From the NCBI GenBank assembly GCA_034509735.1, contig JACGWO010000003.1:2108001-2172000 (forward strand): 64,000 bases of DNA. Direction: 5' to 3'. The position numbers were made by a program, and so were the translations under genes. Each line of letters opens with the position of its first letter. Positions within the stretch are counted from its first letter, which is position 1. Origin of the DNA: Sesamum alatum. Its lineage: Eukaryota > Streptophyta > Magnoliopsida > Lamiales > Pedaliaceae. The notes under the pieces are model-generated. The model made no database searches. It was not told where the DNA came from and saw only the letters and a program-made list of their open reading frames with translations. This document shows, one piece after another, positions 23,731 through 34,400 of the stretch.

Positions 23731-23735
23731 ATAGA

Positions 23736-24217
23736 AGCCCAAAGTAGACATTCAATAAAAGTAAAGAGAATGAAGACTTATTTTCTTAAAAAAAAAACAA
23801 AATGTTATAAAGATATGGAAAAATTTCTACTTTTTTAATTAATAACTAATTAAAACTCAAATATTTTTCAAAAATTCTAGAAAAGAAGAAGTAATATTCC
23901 TTATTATTAACTTATCATAATTTAAAATACATTCTTTTAACCATGCATATAAAGGTATGTAAGGATTTTTTTTAATCCTATCTTATATTAATCGACAAAA
24001 TAGTGTATTCCACCATTTTGTGCCACCTAAGAGGTGGGATACTATATCCAATACATTAAGATTGTTAAAATGAGGTTAGATATTAATACCAAATTTTAAT
24101 ATTATGAACCAAATATACAATTATACATGAAAGTAATTTTATCATGTCCATTCACCAGGACCCGAAACCTTAATTTAATGCACGGCAATCCCGAGAGTAG
24201 ACACATCCTAATACAAA
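23736..24217. other. Gene-free AT-rich interval
   Basis: No gene supported. Before the MULE inserted, this was the DNA directly upstream of the PPR4 5' end, so the original distal promoter may lie here, now about 4.2 kb from the start codon. I cannot point to a specific motif. Confidence 0.4.
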
Positions 24218-24226
24218 GATTTTATG
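24218..24226. repeat. TSD of MULE, left copy (GATTTTATG)
   Basis: Nine bases identical to 28352-28360. A 9-bp duplication is the hallmark of Mutator-family insertion. Confidence 0.93.
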
Positions 24227-24405
24227 GGCTCGGTCGATGCCGACCGAGCGTGCGGCCACCTAACTCCATGGTGGCAGCGGGCCCCACTCCCACTCCCACT
24301 CCCACTCCCATTGATTTTGACTTTTTATTTATACTTAGCATTTAATTTTTTTACCTCCTTTTTCACCTACCTCCATTTTTACCTCCTTGTTTATACATAA
24401 CATTT
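24227..24405 (+). repeat. Left TIR of MULE
   Basis: Inverted match to 28180-28351 over about 175 bp, with shared blocks GGCTCGGTCG, GGGCCCCACTCCCACTCCC, GATTTTGACTTTTTATTTAT-like and CCTACCTCCATTTTTACCTC. The left copy carries extra CACTCC units. Confidence 0.88.
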
Positions 24406-24682
24406 TTCACCTACTTTTTACTTTGTTTATTTACCATAAACTCACCCATCACAAGTCTTTTTCTTCTTGCCGGAAAATCGCCGGCGGCCGACATAGAACC
24501 TTCACCGACAGAAGCTCTATTGTTCAGAGGTATTTTTCAAAATGTTAATCCGATTTTATTGAAATACATATTAACTAATATAGACAAAAATTAAAATATT
24601 ATATTGTGTTTCTTATTCCGAGCTTTGATTCTAATATAAACAAAAATTGAAATATTATTTGCCTATGTTCTGATTTTGTTGT

Positions 24683-24833
24683 GCCTCTGTTAACAGAGGC
24701 TTTGCTTGCCTTTGATGTTTCAGAGACAAACAAAGCCAACAGTGGCTTTGTTTGTCTCTGAAACATCAGAGGCAAACAAAGCCCCTGTTAATGCCTTTGA
24801 GAAACAGAGGCATGTGCCTCTGTTTCTCAAAGG
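24683..24833. repeat. Cluster of three palindromes in MULE
   Basis: Three adjacent inverted repeats share a GCCTCTGTT core. (1) A perfect 18-bp palindrome lies at 24683-24700. (2) A stem of about 48 bp (24690-24737 with 24744-24791) has a 6-base loop and about three mismatches. (3) A perfect 19-bp stem (24794-24812 with 24815-24833) has a 2-base loop. The cluster ends about 150 bp before the transposase ORF, next to a TATATATA tract. Confidence 0.92.
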
Positions 24834-24980
24834 TATAATATATATATATATAATATATATTTATATAATATAATCTTAATATTATTATTTAATATGATTA
24901 AATAAAGTATGGGTGTCATTTGGCTTATTATTAAGTTGAAAACTCATTATTATATTGTTTTTTATGTGTAGGTAAATTGT

Positions 24981-27225
24981 ATGTCAAATGGAAAAGAATC
25001 CACTTATACTATCTCAGGAAAGTCTCGTGATGAAGAGGTTGAAACAACGAATTTATATGGAGAGCAAGCAACCTTCACCAATTCATATTCGCCAAACCAT
25101 CAAGAGGTACAAGATTTAAGCTCAATCGTAGATGAACTTGAAAGTCGATTGGCAGTGGGCCAAGTTATGAAAAGTGTGGAAGATGCATATTTGTTATATT
25201 GTAATTATGCACGTTCCAAAGGTTTCAGCGTAAAAATGGGAGATCAACGTTATTTCGCTCATAGCAATGAAATCCAAGCTAAAGAATTTGAATGCTCTTG
25301 TGAATGTGTTAAAGATAGAAGACGTTCTAGTGATAGAATACCAGTCTATCAAAAACCAAATACTAGAACTAAATGCAAAGCAAGACTTAGAGTTGGACGA
25401 GAAAAGGGGGGAGAGTGGAGGGTAATTAGATTTTTGATGGAACACAATCATGAAATGGTTACAAAATATCAAACTTTTTTGTTAAGATCATCACGTAATA
25501 TTGCACATGCCCAAAAAGAAACTTTGGAAGCAATGGTGAATGCAGGAATATCTGTGGCTAATGCCTTCTCTTTCATGCAAGAAGAAGCACATGGGGCTGA
25601 AAATTTCTGATTTATTAGAAAGGATGCATATGATTACCTTAGAAGATTAAGAAAGCACACAAAAATTGAAAATGGAGATGCTTCTGAGTTAATCAAACAT
25701 TTTCTGAGTAAGTTCAATAATGAGCCCTATTTTTATTGGGATGTGCAATTGGATGATGATAATAGGGTGATGAACTTCTTCTTTAGGGATTATCGATGCA
25801 GGATTGACTATGAGTATTTTGGTGATGTGCTTTCAGTTGACACTACTTACAAAACAAATAGATACAACTTGATATGTGCTCCTATTGTGGGTATAAATCA
25901 TCACAAACAAAATGTGATGTTCGGATTGGCTTTCATGTCAGATGAAACTGAAGGCTCTTTTGAATGGTTGTTTAGAACATTTCTTGAATCTATGGGTGGT
26001 AAACAACCTGAAATAATTTTTTCTGATCAATGCCAAGCTATGATGAATGCAATTGAATCTGTATTTTCATGTTCACATCATCGGTTGTGTTAGTGGCATA
26101 TAAACCAAAATGCTCCTTCGCATTTTGGTCATTTGAATGGTGACTCAAAATTCAAGCATATGTGGAATAAATGCATGACATATTGTGACTCTGAAGAAGA
26201 ATTTGAGGTGACATAGAAGCATATGATTGAGACTTATAATCTTAGTGGTCACAAATGGTTGAGCAGCATGTATAAGCTACGGCACAAATGGGCAACGACT
26301 TTCAGTAATCACAAATTTAGTGCTGGATTGTTGGCAACATCGAGAAGTGAAGCTACAAATGCAGTTTTGAAAAGAGCAGGTGATAGGACAACTACTTTAT
26401 TTGATTTTGTCCTTAATTATGAAAAAATTCAAAAAACTTGGCGTGCCAATGAAAAAATTGAGGACACCCGTTGTCGGCATGGGAAGCCCTCAATGATTGT
26501 GAAAAACAATGCACTGTTGAAACATGCTGCTGACGTGTATACCATGAATGTATATAAATTGTTTGAATTGGAGCTAGTTGAATCTTTGAGCATTGAGTTT
26601 TTTGAAGACCCTTCATTTGTTGGCCCTTTTCTAGTTCAGTGTAAACTGAAATCTCATAGTCAACACTCAAGGATTAGAAATGTGTTGTTTGATAAGCAAA
26701 AAAATGAAGTAAGGTGCAGTTGTCGCAAATTTGAGTCCATGGGCATATTGTGCAAGCATGCTTTGAAAGTTTTAGGCCATGCTAAAGTGCATTCGATACC
26801 GGAGCAGTTTATAAAGAAGCGATGGACAAAAGATATAAGAAATAGGGTGTCGGATATCGAAAGTGGAAGTCAAAATCAAAGTGGAAACGACCATGTTTCT
26901 GAAATGGTGTTTGTTAATCACTCAATGAGGTCGTTTTATGAGATTACTATGAGATGCAAAGGTCACAAGGAGGCAAGGAATATGTTGGCAGGAGTTCTTG
27001 AAGATACTATTGAGAAAACAAATGCCATGTTTGAGGATATGAGTTAAAATGACGTACATGCATGTGATGATGTGGCCATTAATAAAGAAAATGGAAACTC
27101 AAATGAAATGCTAGTTCGTGATCCTCTTTTTGCCAAGTCAAGAGGAATTACAAATGCTCGCATACCACGTCATTGGGATGAAAAAAGCAAAAAAAGAAAA
27201 GGAAAGGGAAAGGTTGAAAGTTCAA
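24981..27225 (+). pseudogene. FAR1-type MULE transposase, interrupted by stops
   Basis: One collinear frame from ATG 24981 encodes a FAR1 DNA-binding domain (about residues 65-160, with Cys/His residues ending in HNHE). A MULE DDE-type transposase core follows: the SVDTTYKTNRYN segment, a SDQ segment, and an SEATN segment with the likely third acidic residue. A SWIM zinc finger comes next (CSC...CKH, about 26717-26760). In-frame stops are TGA 25608, TAG 26091 and TAG 26214. TAA 27045 is either the native stop or a fourth nonsense change, since similar coding continues in frame to a GTAAGT donor at about 27226. No frameshift is seen. An intact copy would bind TIRs and cut and paste the element. 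Host FAR1/FHY3 proteins are relatives, but the TIRs and TSD mark this as a transposon gene. Confidence 0.9.
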
Positions 27226-28180
27226 GTAAGTATTATTTTTTTGTATTTTGTCTATTATATCTTTTTGTCTCTACTTATTAATCTTTAGTGTTTTTTTATA
27301 TCTACTTATGAGTTTATTATGTTATTATTATCTTATTGGTGATTATAGAAAGGACCCAAAAAGGTACTAAACGGAAAGAGCAAATTGGCGTGCCTTCAAC
27401 AAATGAATGTTCTTCTCAAAATGCTACTCAGGCGCCACCTTCAGAAGAAGCGATGAATGCTCAACAATTTTTCTATTGGACTGGATATCATTCTCAACAA
27501 CCATCAATTGGCTCATAATCTACTACCAACCAGTCTTATTTGCAACATCCACAACAAATTATGACCATGAACCATATGTCTCAAGCCATGCAATTAGAGG
27601 TAACTAAAATATTAGAGTATATATTTTTTAATGAGATATATATGTATAATGCAATTTTTATATCATAATATATATATATGTATATTTTTTTTGCTTAGGG
27701 AGCTAACAGAGTTTGGAGCATGGACGGTTATTCGGCAAATAACCATCTATTTGGGGATCCTAATATGTCACAGGTTTTTACAATTGATAAAAATTATCAA
27801 ATCATACAAATGTATATTCTCACATTGTCCATATTCTTACAGGGATACTCTAACAATAATTGGAGGCAATGAACACACAAAAGATGAAATGCAAGGAACA
27901 CGCCGAAGCAAATGAGTGGTCCCCAATTTTAAAGTTATTATTAAAAATGCATAATTTTGTATTTATATTTTCATTGGATTCTATATTTTTGTTCTAAGAC
28001 TTATTGCATCAACTAGCCAAAATGAAGTAGGGAATTTTTATTAAATTGAATTGACATAAATATGAATTTTTATTTCATTAGATTTTTTTTTGGTGAAAAG
28101 GCATCAATATCACCACATGAATAAAAGTATCATATATATCTATTATATATAAACTATTAAATTATGAAGTAAATATTATT
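27226..28180 (+). other. 3' part of MULE: possible further exons
   Basis: A possible exon at about 27350-27518 (after TTATAG) continues in a basic then Gln-rich reading, as in C-termini of FAR1-like MULE proteins, and ends at TAA 27516-27518. Beyond that the sequence is AT-rich up to the right TIR, with no supported gene. Confidence 0.45.
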
Positions 28181-28351
28181 ATGAAGTAAATGCTATATAT
28201 AAATAAGGAGGTAAAAATGGAGGTAGGTATAAAAGAAGGTCAAAAAATTAAATACTAAATATAAATAAAAAGTCAAAATTAGTGGGAGTGGGAGTGGGGC
28301 CCACTGCCACGTGGCATCAGGCCATGGAGTCGGGTGGCCGCCGACCGAGCC
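28180..28351 (-). repeat. Right TIR of MULE
   Basis: Reverse complement of the left TIR, ending CGACCGAGCC just before TSD GATTTTATG. An ATG at 28334 in this TIR is in frame with PPR4 but is transposon sequence. Confidence 0.88.
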
Positions 28352-28360
28352 GATTTTATG
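28352..28360. repeat. TSD of MULE, right copy (GATTTTATG)
   Basis: Pairs with 24218-24226. It ends 54 bp before ATG 28415. Confidence 0.93.
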
Positions 28361-28414
28361 ATAGTATTTTTTCGTTTCTGTCTTTCATTTGACACCAAAA
28401 GCAGGGATAAAACA

Positions 28415-31400
28415 ATGGATATCTACTCCCTCTCCTCCACCGTTCACTATTCTCACACTCCGCCATCTTTCTCCACCTCCACTCTCGCCGGAAAACACCA
28501 CCCCGCCACTGCCAGCACTTCCGCGGCCTCTGTTATTCTTGCTTCTAACTCATCACTAGACTCTGCTCACGATTCCACCGCCGGCCTCCGCCGCCCCTCC
28601 ACTCACAAGCCTCTAAAAGCCTCCACTTCAAACTCATCTCAACTTCCTGAGAACCCATTTAAAAGATTTGTTAACTACCAAAATGCTTCCTCCTCTGTCA
28701 CCAGTTCACCATCCCGTGATACTCTCGGTAATAAGCTATGGTTGTCCAGCAAACTCTCCCCTCCGCCTCCTTCCCCTCCCCCACCCCTAATTTCCCATCC
28801 ATTGGAAGAAACTCCCCAGAAAAATGAAATTGAGGATGAGGTTTTGGAAAATTCGGAAGAAAATGAAAAAGAAATTGAGTTTAGGGAAAGAGGCAAGATC
28901 TTTGTAGGTAATTTACCACTTTGGATAAAGAAAAATGAGGTAGCTGAGTTTTTCAGACAATTTGGGCCCATAAAGAATGTGATTCTCATAAAGGGTCATG
29001 ACGATCTGGAGAGGAATATGGGATTTGGGTTTGTGATATATAGTGGGCATACGGCTGATAAGGCTGCAATGAAGGCTGTGGAGTTTGATGGGATTGAATT
29101 CCATGGTAGGGTGTTGACTGTGAAGTTGGACAACGGAAAGAGAATGAAGGGGAGACTAGCCGAGAGGGCAAGGTGGGTGGAGGGCAGAGAGGAGGATGGG
29201 GAAGAGCCCAGGTCTAAGTGGCATGAAGAGAGGGAAGGTTCACGAAGGGAGTTTCAGAGGGTTCTGGAATCTCAACCAGAGAATTGGCAGGCGGTTGTGC
29301 GAGCTTTTGAGAGGATTAAGAAGGTAAAATTTGGTTTTTGACATGACACATTTGCTTGTAGTTGAAGTTGATAGACTGGGAATAAGGCTGGCATAAGTCT
29401 ATAACAACCAATGCATTACAGGAATCATAAAAGCTTGTATCTTTAGTGCACTTACAGCATGAATACAGCACATATGAATTCAATCTTGTCTGTTGTTAAG
29501 TTAAGAGTGCCTTGATGCAGCTTTGTAGCTGTATGTTGCTTAAGAGACTTACGGGATGAAACATGAGCATGCTTTCCTAAAATACCAAATCATACACCTC
29601 ATAGGTATCAACGGTATACCGAAGCCATGTCGGAACTTAATTGTATTCTGGATTAGAAAATGTTTATAAACTTGTGCCACACTACTTTTCCACTTTCAGT
29701 AACCGTAGATTATCAAGCTTTATACAGGTAAAATGTTAGTGTATTACAGGCTGTAACATTCATAAGAAGCCTAGAAAATTAGTTTCTGGACATCTTCATA
29801 GTTACCTTCATGGTTTTCATTTAATCATGTACTGGTGAAACCTCCCAGAGTGAAGGACTCCTCTGAAGCCATGAGCTCATTAGTGCTGTTGCAAGATGGC
29901 ACCACTTACTGACTATAGTTATGTTCTCATTCAATGTGACTGAAATGAAGATGCAATGCAATATATATGGACTACATGTTGATCTATTTTGGGTGATACT
30001 GATAGTTGAATGACTTTATCGGGACGTGGCACTTTGTGTATGTAATGTATAGTGATACCATATCGAGTGCCATGTACTTGCAAGAACTGAAGAAAAACTA
30101 CCTCAGCAATTTGTTATATCTCGCTTTGGCCCAGCAATTACTGGATAACGTAGAGAGAGCTGTTGCTTCATATGCATGAATCACACATGAAAGCTACATA
30201 ACCAGCTTTTTGCACACAAATAGGAGAGTCTTATCTAAAAATTGTTTTGTCTATTCTACTATCCACTATCAGTAATTCTCTTTTTGTAGCCTTCCAGAAA
30301 AGAGTTCGGGTTGATGGTGAACTATTATGCAAGGCGAGGAGACATGCATCGTGCACGTGAAACATTTGAGAAGATGCGGGCCCGTGGAATAGAGCCAACT
30401 TTACATGTATATACAAAGTAAAAATTATTGCATTTAGTTTTAGCGCTTTAAAGATTCACTTTTAGCATATTGGTATTTCTGGAATTGTATTGGCACCAGT
30501 GGCTGCACATAGGCTTATTGTTCATTTACCATTGTACATATAATTTCAGAAACTTTGTTGTCTATTGACTAACTTGATAGAATTATCCAAATATTTTAGT
30601 AATCGACATTCTTTTTGTGCATACTCAACATGAATCAACAATAAATCTACATTGCATTGTGGATGTGCAGCCTCATTCACGCTTATGCAGTAGGAAGAGA
30701 CATGGATGAAGCACTGTCATGTGTGAGGAAGATGAGGGATGAGGGAATTGAGATGAGCTTGGTGACATACAGTATTCTTGTTGGAGGATTCGCAAAAATT
30801 GGGAATGTTGAGTAAGTAGCAATGCATTTGATATATTAGATGACATGCCTAGTTTAGCTGTTTTTATTGACATTTATTCCAAGTGTCCTACAATATGAAA
30901 AGCTTTCTTTTCAGTTAATCATGTACTAAGTTCATAGCAAAGTGTTTTTGGTGTCTTACACTTGTTAAGGCACCTAATTCTGTGGACCTTGTAATTGGAT
31001 TAACATTCAGTATCCTCCAAACTGGACTATGAACAAGTGTAGAGACTTTGCTAGTTGTTTTTGTGGGAAATCCAATGAATGACTATAAATGAGAAAGGTA
31101 GAACTGTTGGAGTATGAGCTACATTTCCATGTGAGGTGGGGTTGCAGAGACAAGGCCATAGAAACATGACTTCTTCTGCTTCAAACCTACTTGTAATGAA
31201 TGAGAGGACCCTATTCTTGTTCTTATTAGTTTTGTGTTGTTTACGTTCTTGTTCGTATTAGTTTTGTATTGTTTTTGCTGAAAGAGTAAAATCAGTGAGA
31301 CATCAACCAAATGAAGAACAAACTTCCTTGTTACTGCATCTTTCTCTTTCATTTATTTTAGAATATCAGTTTAATCTTTATCATGTATGGATGCCACTTA

Positions 31401-34400
31401 TTTCGTCTACTTTAGCTTGAGGGTCCCTTGTTATGTCGTATTTTACTTAGTTCTTTAGATGTTCAGCATTTGTTTGTTAGTACTCCAAGTATGCTGTTGC
31501 TTTCTAAATTTGTAATAATGAATTATTCTTTTCATTGCATTCTTTAACACTTCTTCAAATATTTCATCTGCAATTTCTTCCTTCTCTGATATTTCTTTCT
31601 GTTATTTGTGAAAGAGCTGCAGAGCTTTGGTTTAAGGAGGCAAAAGAGAGACTTACAGCCTTAAACGCAGTCATATATGGGAACATAATATATGCATATT
31701 GGTGGGTTTATATTTTTATCTATTTACAAGTTTTTATTGTATTATCTTCATGATGAAATATGGCATTTGCTATTTTTGTTACAAGAAGAGTATGAATTTC
31801 CAGAAGAATATCCTGCAATAGTTGATATCTTTTCCATGCTTACAAGTCTGTGTGCACGCGTGTGTGCGCATCCGTGAGTATTTCTTCTTTGTATGTTTGT
31901 CTTTGAGTCTAGGTTTCCCTTTTAAGTGGGGAATGGGATTTAGAGGATGAAGGTGATGGTTAGGAAATCTGTTAATGTTCAACTGCAAATGATGTTACTT
32001 GATTTTTGTTTGAAGTGTAGAGAAATCTTGAGTTCCATATGTTCTCTGTTGCTCAATTTTAGTGTTTGGTTCTTGAGGCCAGTGGTAGAGAAATATCTTA
32101 TTCTTTGGGCATACATTTGAATATCTACTCTGTTCCAATTGTTGGTGTTGGAACGACTCCTGAGTAGAATTTGAAGTGTAATGTCGATTTATTGATTTGG
32201 TGTTGTGTCATGGATGAGTCTGGTGGGGACTAAATTCTATCCATCTAAATAAAGGGTCGAAGGATGTAGTAGAGATATTCTATGGGAACATTTGCTGTAG
32301 ATATTAAGCCCTCCTTTCGTTCTAGAGTTTCACTCGACTATAGCGCTGAAATATGATGGTGGTGATGGAGCAGTAAAACGAAAGTGGCAACAACATGGTG
32401 AGATGTGGTGTGAAGATTGTAAAATTTCATGTAAAGTTGTTTGCTTTTACTATCATATTTTGAACTTTAATGTAACAAAATTCATATAGAAATTCATCGT
32501 CATTAGTTTTGATATTTGAAAAGAACTTTTTTTTTTTTATTTTTTATTTTATTTTTAGAGCTTGGAAGAAGCATGTAAAGGTTGGCCTTTTAAGACGAGT
32601 GAAAATGCCTTTATTTGTTGTAAGTCTGAGTTCTGTGTTAGACAACAAAGCAAGATTTCTGGAAGGATTTACCAACTTATAATTATGAAAGGGTTCAAGA
32701 GCTCCTGAGGCTAGTATTAAGTTCTTCGCTGTAGTTAAGTTAATGGGCCACATTGCTTTTTATATTCTTTAACTACAATTTGAAGATTTACTTTCCTTAT
32801 GACCATTTTTTAAGGTATAGGTGGAACAACCTCTGAGGTTTCAGTGTTCTTTCGAGTTTGGTAAATTACATCGACTATACTAATTGCTGTTGGAATATCT
32901 TATTGTTTTTAATGAAATGATTGCCCTTTGTTAGTAATTACATAACCTACCTTTATTCAAATTACATGGACCTCCGCTAAGGTTTATTACATTTCAGTTG
33001 CATCCTTGTAATTTTTTTCATTTCACTATTAGACACCCTAAGGCCTTGTTTACTGATGATAAATGGGGGATTATATGATGGCTGACTCTAGATTAGGATG
33101 TATAGTATTTAGTTTACTTGTATTGATTACATTTGTGATCTATATAGTTCCATGTTTACATACATGGACAAAAATTAGGACAAGTTTTCATTTTCCATAT
33201 TTCTCCTCAAAGGAATATGACAGTTAACATGTTTATTTGGTGGATTTAGGGGGATGAAAGACCATTGGGAAAGATTGTTTTCTTTCCCTTCTTTTGGATG
33301 GTTAACATGACTTTGTTAAATCAAAATAGCAGCAATGTTTACAATTTACAAAGAGGAAGAGTTAGACAAAGTAGATTCAATTAAAACTGTTTCAGTGACA
33401 CCAGATCAATTTGGGTGAAAATCCAATATGCTAAAGATGGGCCATAGTATTTGCCTGCCAACGACCATGTTAGACCGTCCATCTTGATCTGTTCCTGCGC
33501 ATTTGATTTTGCTTTTCCCACAATAGTTTTAGCACTCCAGGTTGCAATTTGAGTTGGTCTACGATGCATATTCACCACCATTAGAGTGGTAAGAAATCAT
33601 CATAGTAATGAAAAATGGGAGCAAGATTCAACCTATTTGATGAAGAGTGACTAATAGACTAAATTGATTGCAACGAACGGAAAGCCCGCGAAAAAGCTCC
33701 AGCAGCAAGGAGAATTGAAGAGAGGAGGCTTGATCTAGAAATGGAAGAAAAGGGGAAAAGGACGCTGATGATTAACCAGCAAGAATCACTGGGAATTGGC
33801 AGCTGAGCGGAGGGTACGCACCACTCTGACTACGGATGGGTCAGGAAATTTAAAGTTATGAACTTAAATAGCATGAAATGTGGGCACTTTGGTCATTTTT
33901 CGATCATATGTGAGGTTAGCATGGCCAATTTGTTTCTTTATCATATCCAGCTAGACCAGGTGGGATTATGCCGAGCTGGGATTCCAATCCAGCCTTGGGA
34001 TTCCATTGCAGCCTTTTTTTCACCTTCATATTGGACCTTATCATATAATCCAGGGCTTGCATTTTTGCAAGTGAATAGTGGATTAGGCAAGTGAATATTG
34101 GATTAGGCCACATTATTTCTGACACAACCGTTCAGAGTAAATGCGGCCTTATGGTATAAACCTTTTATTCTAAATTCTCAATAAAATAATGGGTAAACTA
34201 CAATGGGCTCCCCCGAGGTTTGTCATAATTGCAAATACCCCTTCGATGTTTGAAAAATTACAAATACCCCCCTAAAATTAATGGCCGTCTAACACCTTTG
34301 TGACAGCCCATTGTAGTACGGTATTTGTTAGACAGTTGTTAATTCCAGGGGGTATTTGTAATTTTTCAAACAACGAGGGGATATTTGTTATTATAACCAA

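Larger units (their letters stand above)
24227..28351 (+). mobile_element. Mutator-like DNA transposon (MULE)
   Basis: A 4,125-bp element with long terminal inverted repeats beginning GGCTCGGTCG (24227 to about 24405, and about 28180-28351) and 9-bp TSD GATTTTATG. It carries a FAR1/MuDR-type transposase reading in the plus direction. Palindromes lie between the left TIR and the ORF. The right TIR ends 63 bp before the PPR4 start codon, and the TSD ends 54 bp before it. Confidence 0.93.

Noticed and set aside
24683..24833. microRNA gene
   Set aside because: The arms are almost perfectly paired and lie in a transposon; no evidence of precise processing can be seen from sequence.
24981..27047. 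Host FAR1/FHY3 transcription factor gene
   Set aside because: The frame lies within matching TIRs and a 9-bp TSD and has several nonsense codons, so a transposon gene is the better call.
28675..29171. Minus-strand ORFs opposite PPR4 exon 1
   Set aside because: Shadows of the RRM exon.
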